This document shows, piece by piece, positions 43,074 through 52,948 of a stretch of 64,000 bases of DNA. Both the position numbers and the translations under genes were made by a program. The stretch is from assembly GCA_050952465.1 (NCBI GenBank), contig JBMNKZ010000006.1:1-64000 (forward strand). The letters run 5' to 3'. Source of the stretch: DUPU01 sp050952465. GTDB lineage: Bacteria > Bacillota > Dehalobacteriia > Dehalobacteriales > Dehalobacteriaceae. Each line of letters opens with the position of its first letter. Positions within the stretch are counted from its first letter, which is position 1. The notes under the pieces are model-generated. The model saw nothing but the letters and a program-made list of their open reading frames with translations, was not told where the DNA came from and did no database searches.

Positions 43074-43101
43074 AAGCTGAGATTCCTCTCAGCTTTTCCT
43101 T
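43074..43101 (+). terminator. Terminator of the infC operon
   Basis: AAGCTGAGA TTCC TCTCAGCTT, TTCCTTTT. Confidence 0.85.
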
Positions 43102-43230
43102 TTATCAAAATTTTTATAAATATTTTTTTGTTTTAGTCAAATAATAAGATAATACGCGTAACATTAATTTAATACCGAATAGGTGATAAATGATGAAACA
43201 AGATATGAAAATAATGGATGAGATGGGGTC

Positions 43231-44052
43231 ATGAGTGAAATAACCAAGGAGATTTCATCAAAGCATAATCACCTCATAAAATTGACAAAGTCCTTGTCAA
43301 ACAGAAAATTCCGGGATAAAGAAAAATTGTTTATATTAGAAGGGGTGCGGCTGATTGAGGAAGCCGTTTATGCTGGAATTAACATTAAATTTGTTTTATA
43401 TTGTGATAAAGTTTCCAGTTCCTTAAGAGGAAGCAGACTTCTTGAGAAATTCAAGGAACTGGGCATTGGGACATTTTTAGTGGAAGAAAGCCTCTTTCGG
43501 GATTTGGCTGATACAGAAAACCCCCAGGGAATTTTAGCTGTTGCGGAAGTTTTGACTAGTAGCTTTTCCGACATCAAGATTAATCAAGAAAGCTTATTTT
43601 TATTAATTGACGGGGTTCAGGATCCAGGCAATTTGGGTACCATGATTCGTACGGCTTGTGCGGCCGGAGCATCTGGGGTAGTATTAACTAAAGGCACCGT
43701 TGATCTCTTTAATCCCAAGGTGATTCGAGCTAGTATGGGGATGGTTTTTCAGATTCCCATCATTGTGGGAGAAGATAACCAAAGCATTTTAGAGTTTTTT
43801 AAAGACAACGGCTTCCGTCTCCTGGTTGCTGATGCCAAAGGGGAAAAACTTTATTATCATTCCGATGCCAAAGGGCCGGTGGTCTGGGTATTAGGTAATG
43901 AGGCAAACGGCCCGGGAGATTTCTTCCTCAATGAAGCAGATGAAATCGTGAGTATTCCTTTGCTAGGCCAGGTAGAATCTTTAAATGTAGCAGTGGCAGC
44001 GGGCATCCTCTTATTCGATCATGTGCGAAGGCGAACCATTCTTGTCAATTAA
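43231..44052 (+). CDS. TrmH/SpoU-family rRNA or tRNA 2'-O-methyltransferase
   Basis: 273 aa. N-terminal substrate-binding domain (HNHLIKLTKSLSNRKFRDKEKLFILEGVRLIEEA) and a C-terminal SPOUT knot with motif 1 (DGVQDPGNLGTMIRTACAAGASGVVL), motif 2 (WVLGNEANGPG) and motif 3 (SIPLLGQVESLNVAVAAGILLFD). It uses SAM to methylate ribose 2'-O. RlmB or TsnR-type specificity cannot be decided. Sits between rplT and pheS as in many Firmicutes. Confidence 0.92.
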   Translation: MSEITKEISSKHNHLIKLTKSLSNRKFRDKEKLFILEGVRLIEEAVYAGINIKFVLYCDKVSSSLRGSRLLEKFKELGIGTFLVEESLFRDLADTENPQGILAVAEVLTSSFSDIKINQESLFLLIDGVQDPGNLGTMIRTACAAGASGVVLTKGTVDLFNPKVIRASMGMVFQIPIIVGEDNQSILEFFKDNGFRLLVADAKGEKLYYHSDAKGPVVWVLGNEANGPGDFFLNEADEIVSIPLLGQVESLNVAVAAGILLFDHVRRRTILVN

Positions 44053-44070
44053 TTGGGGATATGGTATACT
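44042..44070 (+). promoter_or_regulatory. Promoter overlapping the methyltransferase stop
   Basis: TTGTCA, 17 nt, TATACT; drives the small YqzL-like gene and possibly the pheS leader. Confidence 0.65.
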
Positions 44071-44110
44071 GAAGGTGGTTTCAATAGTTTACCGGAAGGT
44101 AGTGGTATAG

Positions 44111-44203
44111 ATGGTTTTACCTGCCGATTTTTTCTGGAGATTATTTGAACAGACCGGATCTATTGCCGCCTATATTATTTATCGTAAATTAATGATGCAA
44201 TAA
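44111..44203 (+). CDS. YqzL-like small protein
   Basis: 30 aa: MVLPADFFWRLFEQTGSIAAY followed by IIYRKLMMQ. The FWxxFxxTGxIxAY pattern is that of the short YqzL family of spore formers (function unknown). GGAAGGT ribosome site and its own promoter. Confidence 0.75.
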   Translation: MVLPADFFWRLFEQTGSIAAYIIYRKLMMQ

Positions 44204-44239
44204 TTTTAGATTAAAATGTAGATTTATTAAACTGTGATG

Positions 44240-44496
44240 ATTGGGCCAGTTAACCTCAAGTTCTTTCCCAGGGAGATGCTGTCAAAGACTGAAAGCAGCA
44301 TTGAAGAAGCAAGGTTTAAATTCCCCCATGAACAGCACTTTGAAAAACACTTATGTTAAGTAGGAGTGGCCGGGTCTTATCCGTTAAAAATAAGCAGTAT
44401 TTATCATACTGGACAAAGTTTCCTTATGGATAAATAGGGTGGTACCGCGGAAGTTGCCTTTCGCCCCTTTGTGGGCGGAAGGTTTTTATTTTAGGA
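44240..44496 (+). ncRNA. T-box leader of pheST
   Basis: T-box AGGGTGGTACCGCGG at 44436-44450 followed by the terminator CCTTTCGCCC/GGGCGGAAGG and a T-run (to 44493). A TTC triplet in AAATTCCCC (near 44321) is a plausible Phe specifier. Antitermination by uncharged tRNA-Phe. Confidence 0.9.
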
Positions 44497-44516
44497 TACC
44501 AGTTAGGGGGAAAAGC

Positions 44517-45539
44517 ATGTTAGAAAAACTAAATGAAATCAAGTTAAAGGCCCAGGAAGAATTGAAAAATGCCAAAACTGTCAATGAATTAGTTTCTTTA
44601 AGAGTAAAGTACCTGGGCAAGAAAGGAGAACTGACATCCGTTTTAAGGGGCATGGGAAGCCTTTCCCCGGAAGAACGGCCCCGAGTGGGACAGGCTGCCA
44701 ACGATATCCGGGAAGTTATTGAAAGCATCCTGGATGAAAGGAATAACCAGTTAAAAGAAGAGGAACTACAGCAAACATTAAGGGAAGAAACCATCGATAT
44801 TACTCTCCCAGGCCAAAACATATTAGTTGGGCGCAAGCATCCGATTACGACGGTGATTGACCAGATTAAGGAAATATTCCTGGGCATGGGCTATTCTATT
44901 GCAGAGGGACCGGAGATTGAATTGGACTACTATAATTTTGAAGCCTTAAATCTCCCTCAGGATCATCCTGCCCGGGATATGCAGGACTCCTTTTATATTT
45001 CCGATGAAGTATTATTGAGGACCCATACTTCACCTGTCCAGGTGCGCACCATGGAAAAAACGGTGCCCGGGATTCCGGTGAAAATTATCTGTCCCGGCAA
45101 GGTTTACCGCCGGGATGATGATGCCACTCATTCTCCCATGTTTCATCAGGTGGAAGGGCTGGTCATTGACAAAAACATCTCCATGTCCGATCTGAAAGGG
45201 ACTCTTCTCACCTTTGCCCGGCAGATGTTTGGCGCAGACCGTGAGATTCGACTGAGACCCAGCTACTTTCCTTTTACCGAACCCAGTGCCGAGGTGGATA
45301 TCTCCTGTATTATGTGCGGCGGGTCCGGGTGCCGGGTATGCTCTCATACCGGTTGGCTGGAGATTTTAGGCGCCGGCATGGTGCACCCGCGAGTCTTGGA
45401 AATGTCAGGCTATAATCCGGAAGAAGTAAGCGGGTTTGCTTTTGGCATGGGCGTAGAACGGGTGACCATGCTTAAATATGGTATTGATGATTTGCGTTTA
45501 TTATTTGAAAATGACCTGCGCTTCTTGACTCAGTTTTAA
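44517..45539 (+). CDS. pheS: Phenylalanyl-tRNA synthetase alpha subunit
   Basis: 340 aa from ATG 44517, behind AGGGGG; an upstream in-frame start lies inside the T-box and is rejected. N-terminal coiled coil (1-90) that grips tRNA, catalytic core with [48 protein letters not shown] and [18 protein letters not shown]. Forms an alpha2-beta2 tetramer with PheT, whose gene begins 13 nt later. Confidence 0.98.
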   Translation: MLEKLNEIKLKAQEELKNAKTVNELVSLRVKYLGKKGELTSVLRGMGSLSPEERPRVGQAANDIREVIESILDERNNQLKEEELQQTLREETIDITLPGQNILVGRKHPITTVIDQIKEIFLGMGYSIAEGPEIELDYYNFEALNLPQDHPARDMQDSFYISDEVLLRTHTSPVQVRTMEKTVPGIPVKIICPGKVYRRDDDATHSPMFHQVEGLVIDKNISMSDLKGTLLTFARQMFGADREIRLRPSYFPFTEPSAEVDISCIMCGGSGCRVCSHTGWLEILGAGMVHPRVLEMSGYNPEEVSGFAFGMGVERVTMLKYGIDDLRLLFENDLRFLTQF

Positions 45540-45552
45540 GGGGGATCAAAAT

Positions 45553-47967
45553 ATGAAAGTATCATATAAATGGTTAAAACAATATGTGGATATTGATATC
45601 AGTCCGGAAGAATTAGCAACTAGACTGACCATGGCCGGCTTAGCGGTAGAGCATGTGGAACATTTGGGCCAGGGGATCAAAGGCGTGATTGTGGGAGAAG
45701 TGTTGGATGTTAAACCTCATCCCCAGGCCGATAAATTAGTGGTATGTCAGGTTAATCTCGGGACGGAAGTTGTGCAAATCGTGACCGGGGCGGAAAACGT
45801 CAAGGTTCAGCACCGGGTGCCTGTTGCCCCCGTAGGGTCGGAACTTCCCGGAGGCATGAAACTGAGAAAAGCAAAGTTAAGAGGTTTGGAATCTTTCGGT
45901 ATGATGTGTTCCGCAGAAGAACTGGGGATTGATGAAGCATTAATTGATCCGGAATCCAGAGATGGGATCATGATCCTTGATCCGGACGCTCCTATTGGGG
46001 CAGACATTAAATCAGTTTTGAATTTGGATGATGCTGTCTTGGAATTCGAGTTGACTCCGAACCGGTCGGATTGTCTCAGCGTAATCAATATTGCCCGGGA
46101 AGTAGGGGCAATACTTCAGAAACCGGTGTACTTGCCGGAAATTACTCTGAAAGAAGGGGGAGCATTTGTCGGCGACCTGGCAGCAGTAGAAGTTCTGGAT
46201 CAGGAACTCTGCAACAGGTATGTGGCCCGGGTTGTGCAAAACGTGAAGCTGAAACCCTCTCCCCAGTGGATGCAGCACTGTCTCAGATCTGCCGGGGTAA
46301 GGCCGATAAATAACGTCGTAGATATTTCCAACTACGTGATGCTGGAAATGGGACAGCCCTTACATACCTTTGATTATGATACCTTGGCCGGGCATAAAAT
46401 TATTGTACGCAGGGCCGTAGAGGGAGAGAAAATGTTTACCTTGGACGGTCAGGAAAGGATATTTAGCAGTGATACCCTTTTGATTTGCGATGCGGAAAAA
46501 CCAGTTGCCGTAGCAGGTGTGATGGGTGGTTTAGCCACGGAAGTTACGGAAAATACCCGGAACATCCTAATTGAATCCGCCCGCTTTCATCCGGTTTCCA
46601 TTCGTCGGACCTCCAAACGTTTAGGCTTAAGATCGGAATCCTCATTAAGATTTGAAAAAGGCCTGGATGTTTATAATACCTTGGTCGCCGCTCATCGAGC
46701 AGCCCAATTGATGGCAGAACTGGCGGATGGAGAGATTGCCGAAGGTGTAATTGATGTAGTTGGTGAAATTCCGGAAAAAATTCAGATTACCCTGGGAGGA
46801 AATCGGGTTAATGAGATCTTAGGCACGAACCTGACTGTTTCCGAGATTGCTTCTTTTATGGAGAGACTTAATTTCCCAACGGAGCTTGACCGGGATGCCA
46901 TGAAGGTGACTATTCCCACCTACCGCCAGGATATTACCCGGGAAATTGACCTGATTGAAGAGGTGGCCCGTTTAAACGGCTATGATCAGATTCCGGTAAC
47001 GCTGCCCAAGGGTGAGACCACTGAAGGTAGAAGGACCAGGTTTCAGCATTTCGAAGACCGGGTAAAGGAATTCCTCACCGGCGCAGGTTTTATAGAGGTG
47101 ATAAATTATAGTTTTATCAGCCCGCGGGATTTTGATAAAATTAATCTTCCGGCGGACTCTGCTTTAAGAAATGTCATCGGGATTATGAATCCTTTAAGTG
47201 ATGAGCAAAGCGTCATGCGCACTACCTTGATCCCGGGACTTTTAGAGACTGCTTCCCGTAATACCAGTAGGAGAAATCAGGATTTTGCCATTTTTGAATG
47301 TGGCAGGATATTCCTGCCTGGAGAAGAAAAGCTGCCCCAGGAACCCTTGATGCTCGCGGGAGTTGTTTCGGGTAAGGTGGAACGGGGATGGAACCAAGAA
47401 CCCCAGGTCTTTGATTTCTTTTATCTCAAAGGTGTATTAGGGTCGATGTTCCAGCGCTTCGGCATAAAAAAATGGTCCTTAAAGGCTGAGTCATTTCCTG
47501 GCTTTTTACATCCTGGCCGGGCGGGCAACATTTTCCTGGGGGACATTTATGTCGGGTTTATGGGGGAAATCCATCCTTCCGTCCAGGAAAAATATCATTT
47601 AGAAAACCGGACCTATGTTTTCCAGGTTTATCTCGCGCCCATTATGGAAGCTGCTTTGGATGTGATCAAGTATCAGCCTATTCCAAAATATCCTTCAGTG
47701 GATAGGGATATGGCCTTAGTCGTGAAAAATGAGATTCCGGCAGAGGCAATTAATGAAGTAATTTGGGAAAACGGGGAAAATATATTAACACAGGTGACAT
47801 TGTTTGATGTATATAAAGGAACGCAAATTCCGGAAGGCTATAAAAGCTTGGCCTATGCTTTAACCTTCCAGTCCGGAGAAAGAACCTTAACTGATGATGA
47901 AGTAACCTCGGTTTTCCAAAAGATTAAAGAACGGCTTTCCGAAAAATTTGGTGTCGAATTACGTTAG
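45553..47967 (+). CDS. pheT: Phenylalanyl-tRNA synthetase beta subunit
   Basis: 804 aa. EMAP-like tRNA-binding domain (~40-150), B3/B4 editing domain (~210-390), B5 DNA-binding fold (~400-475), catalytic-like core and a C-terminal ferredoxin-fold anticodon domain (~710-804, YQPIPKYPSVDRDMALVV). Full length, no frameshift. Confidence 0.98.
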   Translation: MKVSYKWLKQYVDIDISPEELATRLTMAGLAVEHVEHLGQGIKGVIVGEVLDVKPHPQADKLVVCQVNLGTEVVQIVTGAENVKVQHRVPVAPVGSELPGGMKLRKAKLRGLESFGMMCSAEELGIDEALIDPESRDGIMILDPDAPIGADIKSVLNLDDAVLEFELTPNRSDCLSVINIAREVGAILQKPVYLPEITLKEGGAFVGDLAAVEVLDQELCNRYVARVVQNVKLKPSPQWMQHCLRSAGVRPINNVVDISNYVMLEMGQPLHTFDYDTLAGHKIIVRRAVEGEKMFTLDGQERIFSSDTLLICDAEKPVAVAGVMGGLATEVTENTRNILIESARFHPVSIRRTSKRLGLRSESSLRFEKGLDVYNTLVAAHRAAQLMAELADGEIAEGVIDVVGEIPEKIQITLGGNRVNEILGTNLTVSEIASFMERLNFPTELDRDAMKVTIPTYRQDITREIDLIEEVARLNGYDQIPVTLPKGETTEGRRTRFQHFEDRVKEFLTGAGFIEVINYSFISPRDFDKINLPADSALRNVIGIMNPLSDEQSVMRTTLIPGLLETASRNTSRRNQDFAIFECGRIFLPGEEKLPQEPLMLAGVVSGKVERGWNQEPQVFDFFYLKGVLGSMFQRFGIKKWSLKAESFPGFLHPGRAGNIFLGDIYVGFMGEIHPSVQEKYHLENRTYVFQVYLAPIMEAALDVIKYQPIPKYPSVDRDMALVVKNEIPAEAINEVIWENGENILTQVTLFDVYKGTQIPEGYKSLAYALTFQSGERTLTDDEVTSVFQKIKERLSEKFGVELR

Positions 47968-48065
47968 CAGAAGCAGGAAAATCGAGAAATAATGTTGAAA
48001 GTTATTCTTTAATAAAATGGAGCTGTCTTTCCGAAACAACAGTCCCGTTATGAGAGGTGGAAACT

Positions 48066-48338
48066 GTGACACCGGATAAGTCTAAAGCAAAAATTGATAT
48101 CTTAGGACAGGAATATGTGTTAAGGGGCACTGAGTCGCAGGATTATTTAGAAATGATCGGCAGGTTTGTTGCTCAAAGAACAGAGCAGGTCCAGAAGAAC
48201 AATCCTTACTATAATCCGACAAAGGTGGCCGTATTGGTTTCCTTGCAGCTGGCAGATGAATTACACAAGTTGAAAGAGGATTATGAAAAGATTGTCGAAG
48301 AGCTGAGAGTGCTTGACAAAATACACAAGATCGGATAA
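48066..48338 (+). CDS. zapA: Cell division protein ZapA
   Basis: 90 aa from GTG 48066 (GAGAGGTGG upstream). KAKIDILGQEYVLRGTESQDYLEMIGRFVAQR gives the ZapA beta-alpha core, followed by a C-terminal coiled coil. Bundles FtsZ filaments. Downstream of pheT as in other Firmicutes. Confidence 0.9.
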   Translation: MTPDKSKAKIDILGQEYVLRGTESQDYLEMIGRFVAQRTEQVQKNNPYYNPTKVAVLVSLQLADELHKLKEDYEKIVEELRVLDKIHKIG

Positions 48339-48364
48339 GCGCAACTTATGTTGCGCTTATTTAC
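48337..48364 (+). terminator. Terminator after zapA
   Basis: AAGCGCAAC TTAT GTTGCGCTT, ATTT; the stop codon lies in the 5' arm. Confidence 0.85.
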
Positions 48365-48367
48365 CTA

Positions 48368-48444
48368 CCTCACCTTCTCTTTGAGTGAGGTGCATCATTA
48401 CCTCCCTCTTTGAGGGAGGTGGCGGCGCAGCCGACGAAGGGAGT
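48368..48444. repeat. Palindromic intergenic repeat, copy A
   Basis: Two hairpins (CCTCAC...GTGAGG and ACCTCCCTC TTT GAGGGAGGT) then GGCGGCGCAGCCGACGAAGGGAGT. Related units occur at 50240-50369 (mainly reverse orientation) and 55310-55455. Confidence 0.75.
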
Positions 48445-48492
48445 ACCGGCGTAAAGAGTACTAACTAGTAAAAAGACCATAGGGGGATTTTA

Positions 48493-49071
48493 TTGAAGCA
48501 TTTGACGAAAGATTTTTTTAATCGGGAAACAACCGTTGTAGCTAAGGACCTGCTGGGGAAAATTATGTCGGTGGATTATGTCGGGATTAATCTGTCGGGC
48601 GTGGTTGTGGAAACAGAGGCATACTTGGGAATTAATGATCCGGGGAGTCATTCATTTCGCGGAAAAACCAAGAGAAACGCTACCATGTTTGGTCCGGCCG
48701 GGGTTTCGTATATTTATCAAATATACGGGATATATTTTTGTTATAATGTTACGACAGACCGTGAAGACATACCGGCGGCGGTGCTAATTCGTGCTTTGGA
48801 GCCTTTGACCGGTATTGAAATTATGAAAGAGAACCGGGGTAAAGAAAAAATTATTGATCTGTGCAGCGGTCCGGCCAAACTGGTTCAAGCCATGGGTATT
48901 ACCAAACAAATGGACGGGACAAGTGCCGTGGACGGCCCGGTACGGTTTTTTATCGGGGAAAAGGAAACACCTTTTCAGATTGTGGAAACTACCCGGATTG
49001 GACTTAGCCAGGGGGCAGATTTAAAGCTCAGGTATTATATTAAAGATAACCCTTTTATCTCCAAAAAATAA
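48493..49071 (+). CDS. mpg: 3-methyladenine DNA glycosylase (AAG/Mpg family)
   Basis: 192 aa. DFFNRETTVVAKDLLGKIM start, VVETEAYLG.NDPGSHSFRGKTKRNATMFGPAGVSYIYQIYG core with the catalytic Glu in ETEAY, later CSGPAKLVQAMGI. Removes alkylated purines. TTG 48493 behind AGGGGGA. Confidence 0.94.
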   Translation: MKHLTKDFFNRETTVVAKDLLGKIMSVDYVGINLSGVVVETEAYLGINDPGSHSFRGKTKRNATMFGPAGVSYIYQIYGIYFCYNVTTDREDIPAAVLIRALEPLTGIEIMKENRGKEKIIDLCSGPAKLVQAMGITKQMDGTSAVDGPVRFFIGEKETPFQIVETTRIGLSQGADLKLRYYIKDNPFISKK

Positions 49072-49173
49072 TTTATCGGAAAGTGTCCTTGAACGGTTTT
49101 GATTGGAAATGATTTATTTGGGATATAGTAAATATAATATGGAAAATATATTGGATACCGGAGGGATTTATTC

Positions 49174-50127
49174 ATGAAAATTAAAGATATTTATTCTCTG
49201 GCGGTGGAGGCAGGTATGGCGGCCGACCCGAGAGGCAGAGAGACAGTCCATAAAGATCTGGTTAAAGCAAAAAAGAAATGGGAAAAAATCGAAGAAAAGG
49301 ACAAGGAATTTTTTGATCAGGAGACCCTGGTTAATCCCTACAGCGATACCAGAATTTTATTTGGCGACGGAGATACCGAAGTTACCAAAATTGTTGCCGG
49401 TATTGATATAGAAATTGGGGAAATTCTCCTGGCGGACAGAATGAATGACAAAGGGGAAAATGTGGATTTGGTTTTAGCCCATCACCCGGAGGGTTATGCT
49501 TTAGCCGGTTTGCATGATGTCATGCATATTCAGGAAGGTATTTTGTCGGATTTGGGTGTGCCGATAAATGTGGCGGAAGGGATATTGGTATCCCGAATCT
49601 CGGAAGTGAAAAGGTCGCTCATGCCTCTTAATCATAACAAGACCGTTGATGCTGCGAAAGCATTGAATTTGCCCTTTATGTGCGTTCATACACCGGCGGA
49701 CAATTTGGTGACGGAATTCTTAAATAAATATTTTTCCGAGCGGAAACCGGATACTTTAGACGATGTGGTTGATTCCTTAAAAGAAATTCCGGAATACCGC
49801 AATGCTGCCAAACTAAAAGCCGGGCCGACCATTATCATTGGGACCGGCAAGAGGACGGCGGGGAAAATATTTGTGGATATGACCGGAGGCACCGGCGGTT
49901 CGGAGGATTCTTTTGAAAAGCTGGCGATTGCCGGAGTGGGGACCATAATTTGCATGCATATGTCGGAAAAACATCGAAAGAATGCCGAAAAATATCATAT
50001 CAATGTGATCATTGCCGGGCATATGGCCAGTGATAGTTTGGGATTGAATCTATTTTTAGATAAACTGGAAGCTAAGGGAGTAAAAATTATTCCTGTGGCC
50101 GGACTAGACCGGATTTCACGGATTTAG
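49174..50127 (+). CDS. NIF3-like dinuclear metal protein
   Basis: 317 aa. NIF3/DUF34 family marks: IVAGIDIEIGEILLADRM, LVLAHHPEGYALAGLHDVM (metal His pair), MCVHTPADN and the C-terminal IIAGHMASDSLGLNLFLD. Forms toroidal hexamers with two metals per subunit; substrate undetermined. CGGAGGG before ATG 49174. Confidence 0.9.
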   Translation: MKIKDIYSLAVEAGMAADPRGRETVHKDLVKAKKKWEKIEEKDKEFFDQETLVNPYSDTRILFGDGDTEVTKIVAGIDIEIGEILLADRMNDKGENVDLVLAHHPEGYALAGLHDVMHIQEGILSDLGVPINVAEGILVSRISEVKRSLMPLNHNKTVDAAKALNLPFMCVHTPADNLVTEFLNKYFSERKPDTLDDVVDSLKEIPEYRNAAKLKAGPTIIIGTGKRTAGKIFVDMTGGTGGSEDSFEKLAIAGVGTIICMHMSEKHRKNAEKYHINVIIAGHMASDSLGLNLFLDKLEAKGVKIIPVAGLDRISRI

Positions 50128-50183
50128 CCGTAACAGTCATAGGAAGACAGGATAAAATCCTACAGTAAAGAGTTATCTTAAAA

Positions 50184-50218
50184 GTTACAGGAAAAAAGTT
50201 TGCGTCCTGTAACTTTTT
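50184..50218 (+). terminator. Terminator after the NIF3-like gene
   Basis: GTTACAGGA and TCCTGTAAC perfect 9 bp arms, T5. Confidence 0.85.
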
Positions 50219-50239
50219 ACTGTACAATCTGTCAATAAT

Positions 50240-50369
50240 CCCTTCTTTAAGAGGGATGTCACCCTCTGCAGGGGGCGGTCTCTGTGCCGTCTCGTAAAGG
50301 GGGAGTAGGAGAGTTTCTTAGTTAACTCCTTCCGTCGGCTACGCCGCCACCTCCCTCAAGGAGGGAGAT
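50240..50369. repeat. Palindromic intergenic repeat, copy B
   Basis: CTCCTTCCGTCGGCTACGCC, then GCCACCTCCCTCAAGGAGGGAGA, the reverse complement of the core of copy A, preceded by CCCTCTGCAGGGGG-type hairpins. Its last bases supply AAGGAGGGAG, 5 nt before the ATG of the next gene. Confidence 0.75.
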
Positions 50370-52922
50370 ATGAAAAAGTATTTGGAGATGATATTTGTGC
50401 AAATCCCGGAAATCCTTGCTCCAGCGGGGGATTTTCAGTCCTTAATAGCCGCAGTTGAGAACGGGGCAGATGCCGTATATTTAGGCGGGAAAGCGTTCAA
50501 TGCCAGAGCTTTTGCCGGTAATTTCGATGATGAGGAAATGGCAAAAGCTATTGAATATGCCCATCTCAGGAATGTCAAAATTTATGTCACCGTCAATATA
50601 TTAATTGATAACAGTGAGTTAAAGGATGCTTTATCCTATATAAAAACCCTATATGATTTAGGAGTGGACGGCCTCATCGTTCAGGACTTGGGTTTGTCGT
50701 TTTTAATTTCCCGGGTGCTGCCGAATTTTCCCTTGCACGGGAGTACCCAAATGACCATCCATAATCGAGAGGGTGCGGAATTTTTAGCGAAAATGGGTTT
50801 TAAGAGGGTGGTTTTAGCCCGGGAAACATCCTTGGAGGATATTTCCCTTATTAATCAGGACCCAATAATTGAGCTGGAGATCTTTGGCCATGGGGCATTA
50901 TGTATTTGTTATTCCGGTCAGTGTCTGATGAGCAGTCTGATTGGCGGGCGGAGCGGCAACCGGGGAAGGTGTGCCCAACCCTGCAGAATGACATATACTT
51001 TAGTGGACGAAAAAGGGAAAAATGCGGCAGAGGAAGGTATTGGCGAACATCTCTTGAGCCCCCGGGATTTAAATGCCCTGGAACTATTGCCCGAGATTTG
51101 CCGGACAGGAGTTAGTTCATTAAAATTTGAAGGCAGGATGAAGAGGCCGGAATACGTAGCTACGGTAATTCGCATTTACCGGGAAGCATTAGACAGGTAT
51201 AAAAAGAATCCGGAAAGCTTTTCCGTATGGGCGGAAGAACAAAAAGAGCTGGCTCAAATATTTAACCGGGATTTTACTACCGGATACCTGTTAAATAATC
51301 CGGGGCGGGACCTGATGAGCTATAAACGCCCTAATAACCGGGGGGCCCGGGTAGGGCGCATTGAAGAAATTCAAAACCGGGGCAAGATGGCGGCCATAAA
51401 ACTTGATGAAGAACTGCGCATTGGTGACGGGGTTGAGGTGTGGGTTACCAAAGGAGGCCGGCAGGGTTTTTTTATCGAAAAGATGCTGCGGAAGGGAAAT
51501 CCGGTGCAGGAAGCCAAACCCGGGGAAATTGTTTCCGTAAATATTCTGGGACAGCCCAAAGTGGGGGACCGGGTATTTAAAACCCATGATGTAAAATTAA
51601 TCGAGAGAGCCCAAAGCTCTTATCTTGAGCCACAAAAATATGTGGGGATAAATTTTCACTTTTTTGCCCGGGAAGGAGAACCCTTTCTTTTGGAAGGGGA
51701 AGATGAGTCGGGGAACAAAGCGGCATTCCGTTCCGATTATATTGTCGAGAAGGCCAAGAAAAGGCCGGCGGATGAAGACTATGTCCGGCAACAGTTAAAT
51801 CGTCTGGGGGGGACATCTTTTCAACTGAAATCCCTGACTTTTGATATGGAAGAAGGATTAATGCTTCCGGCCAGCGAATTAAATGGCGCCAGGCGTTTCG
51901 TCATTGAGAGTATTACAAAAAAACGTTTGGAGGAGTATAATTACCCCCCGGTGGAATGGACGGAAGCGGAGAAAAGATACCGGGGTTTACTTCCGGAAAA
52001 AAAGAATCGACAGGTGAAGCTGAAATTAGCAGTCCGGGTAGGCAGCGCCGCAGGGGCGAAAGCTGCCATGGATGCCGGAGCGGATGTGATTTACCTGGAC
52101 GGGGAGACATTTCACTCCCAAAAAGGGATGACCATAAACGAAGTGCGGGATATTGCCGAACGGAATATGGACAAAGGCCGGGAAACTGTCTTTGTCCTTC
52201 CCCATATTTTTCATCCCCATGAAATAAAGACTGTTTATCAGATGACGGAAAAGCTTAAAGACTCCCCGGTTTCCGCATTGCTCACGGGAAATATCGGAGG
52301 TATCACTTTAGCCCAAAAAGCCGGTTGGGGCAAAAAAATCTATACAGACGCAGGACTCAATGTATTTAACGATTTAACAATAAATTTTTTAACCAAACAA
52401 GGGATAGATTTAGTCACCCTCTCTTTGGAGTTAACCTTTGACCAAATGGAAAAAATGAATTTTGGCAGCGCAGGTATTGAATGCATTGTGCACGGTGCCT
52501 TGCCCATGATGGTCAGCGAGTATTGCGCCATTGGCTCCGTATTGGGCGGAAGATGCGGGGAGAAACCTTGTGCCCGGCCTTGCCGGGGAAGGTCGTTTCG
52601 AATTAAAGACAGGATGAACTTCCAATTTCCAATTGAGGTAGACCAATTCTGCCGGATGCATATCTATAATCCCAAAGAACTGTGTCTACTTGCCCATGTG
52701 GACAGGTTTATTAAATTAGGCGTAAATTCTCTACGTATTGAGGGGAAAAGATATTCCCCGGAGGTTGTTTACCAAGTTACCAAGAATTACCGGCGGGTGA
52801 TTGATGCCGCCATGTCCAACAGGATGAATAAGATAGATTTGGCGGAAATGGAAAATTCCCTGGAAAGGCTGACCTCAGCCGGGTTTACTAAAGGCCATTA
52901 TTTCCGGGGCGTCATCCAGTAA
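50370..52922 (+). CDS. U32 family peptidase with DUF3656
   Basis: 850 aa. N-terminal U32 TIM-barrel-like domain (PEILAPAGDFQSLIAAVENGADAVYLGGKAFNARA), first Cys cluster GALCICYSGQCLMSS...RGRCAQPCR (~175-205), collagenase-like DUF3656 middle, and a second U32-like half with GALPMMVSEYCA...CGEKPCARPCRG. The Cys sets probably hold an Fe-S cluster, as in RlhA/TrhP-type RNA-hydroxylation proteins, so true peptidase action is doubtful. The ancestral start may be GTG 50397, with ATG 50370 supplied by the adjoining repeat. Confidence 0.9.
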   Translation: MKKYLEMIFVQIPEILAPAGDFQSLIAAVENGADAVYLGGKAFNARAFAGNFDDEEMAKAIEYAHLRNVKIYVTVNILIDNSELKDALSYIKTLYDLGVDGLIVQDLGLSFLISRVLPNFPLHGSTQMTIHNREGAEFLAKMGFKRVVLARETSLEDISLINQDPIIELEIFGHGALCICYSGQCLMSSLIGGRSGNRGRCAQPCRMTYTLVDEKGKNAAEEGIGEHLLSPRDLNALELLPEICRTGVSSLKFEGRMKRPEYVATVIRIYREALDRYKKNPESFSVWAEEQKELAQIFNRDFTTGYLLNNPGRDLMSYKRPNNRGARVGRIEEIQNRGKMAAIKLDEELRIGDGVEVWVTKGGRQGFFIEKMLRKGNPVQEAKPGEIVSVNILGQPKVGDRVFKTHDVKLIERAQSSYLEPQKYVGINFHFFAREGEPFLLEGEDESGNKAAFRSDYIVEKAKKRPADEDYVRQQLNRLGGTSFQLKSLTFDMEEGLMLPASELNGARRFVIESITKKRLEEYNYPPVEWTEAEKRYRGLLPEKKNRQVKLKLAVRVGSAAGAKAAMDAGADVIYLDGETFHSQKGMTINEVRDIAERNMDKGRETVFVLPHIFHPHEIKTVYQMTEKLKDSPVSALLTGNIGGITLAQKAGWGKKIYTDAGLNVFNDLTINFLTKQGIDLVTLSLELTFDQMEKMNFGSAGIECIVHGALPMMVSEYCAIGSVLGGRCGEKPCARPCRGRSFRIKDRMNFQFPIEVDQFCRMHIYNPKELCLLAHVDRFIKLGVNSLRIEGKRYSPEVVYQVTKNYRRVIDAAMSNRMNKIDLAEMENSLERLTSAGFTKGHYFRGVIQ

Positions 52923-52948
52923 GTAAGGAAGAGGAGAGAAAAAATCCG

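Noticed and set aside
45807..46278. Minus-strand frames inside pheT
   Set aside because: Antisense shadows of a conserved essential gene.
50900..52661. Several frames on both strands inside the U32 gene
   Set aside because: Out-of-frame shadows with Pro/Arg-rich compositions caused by CCGG-rich codons.
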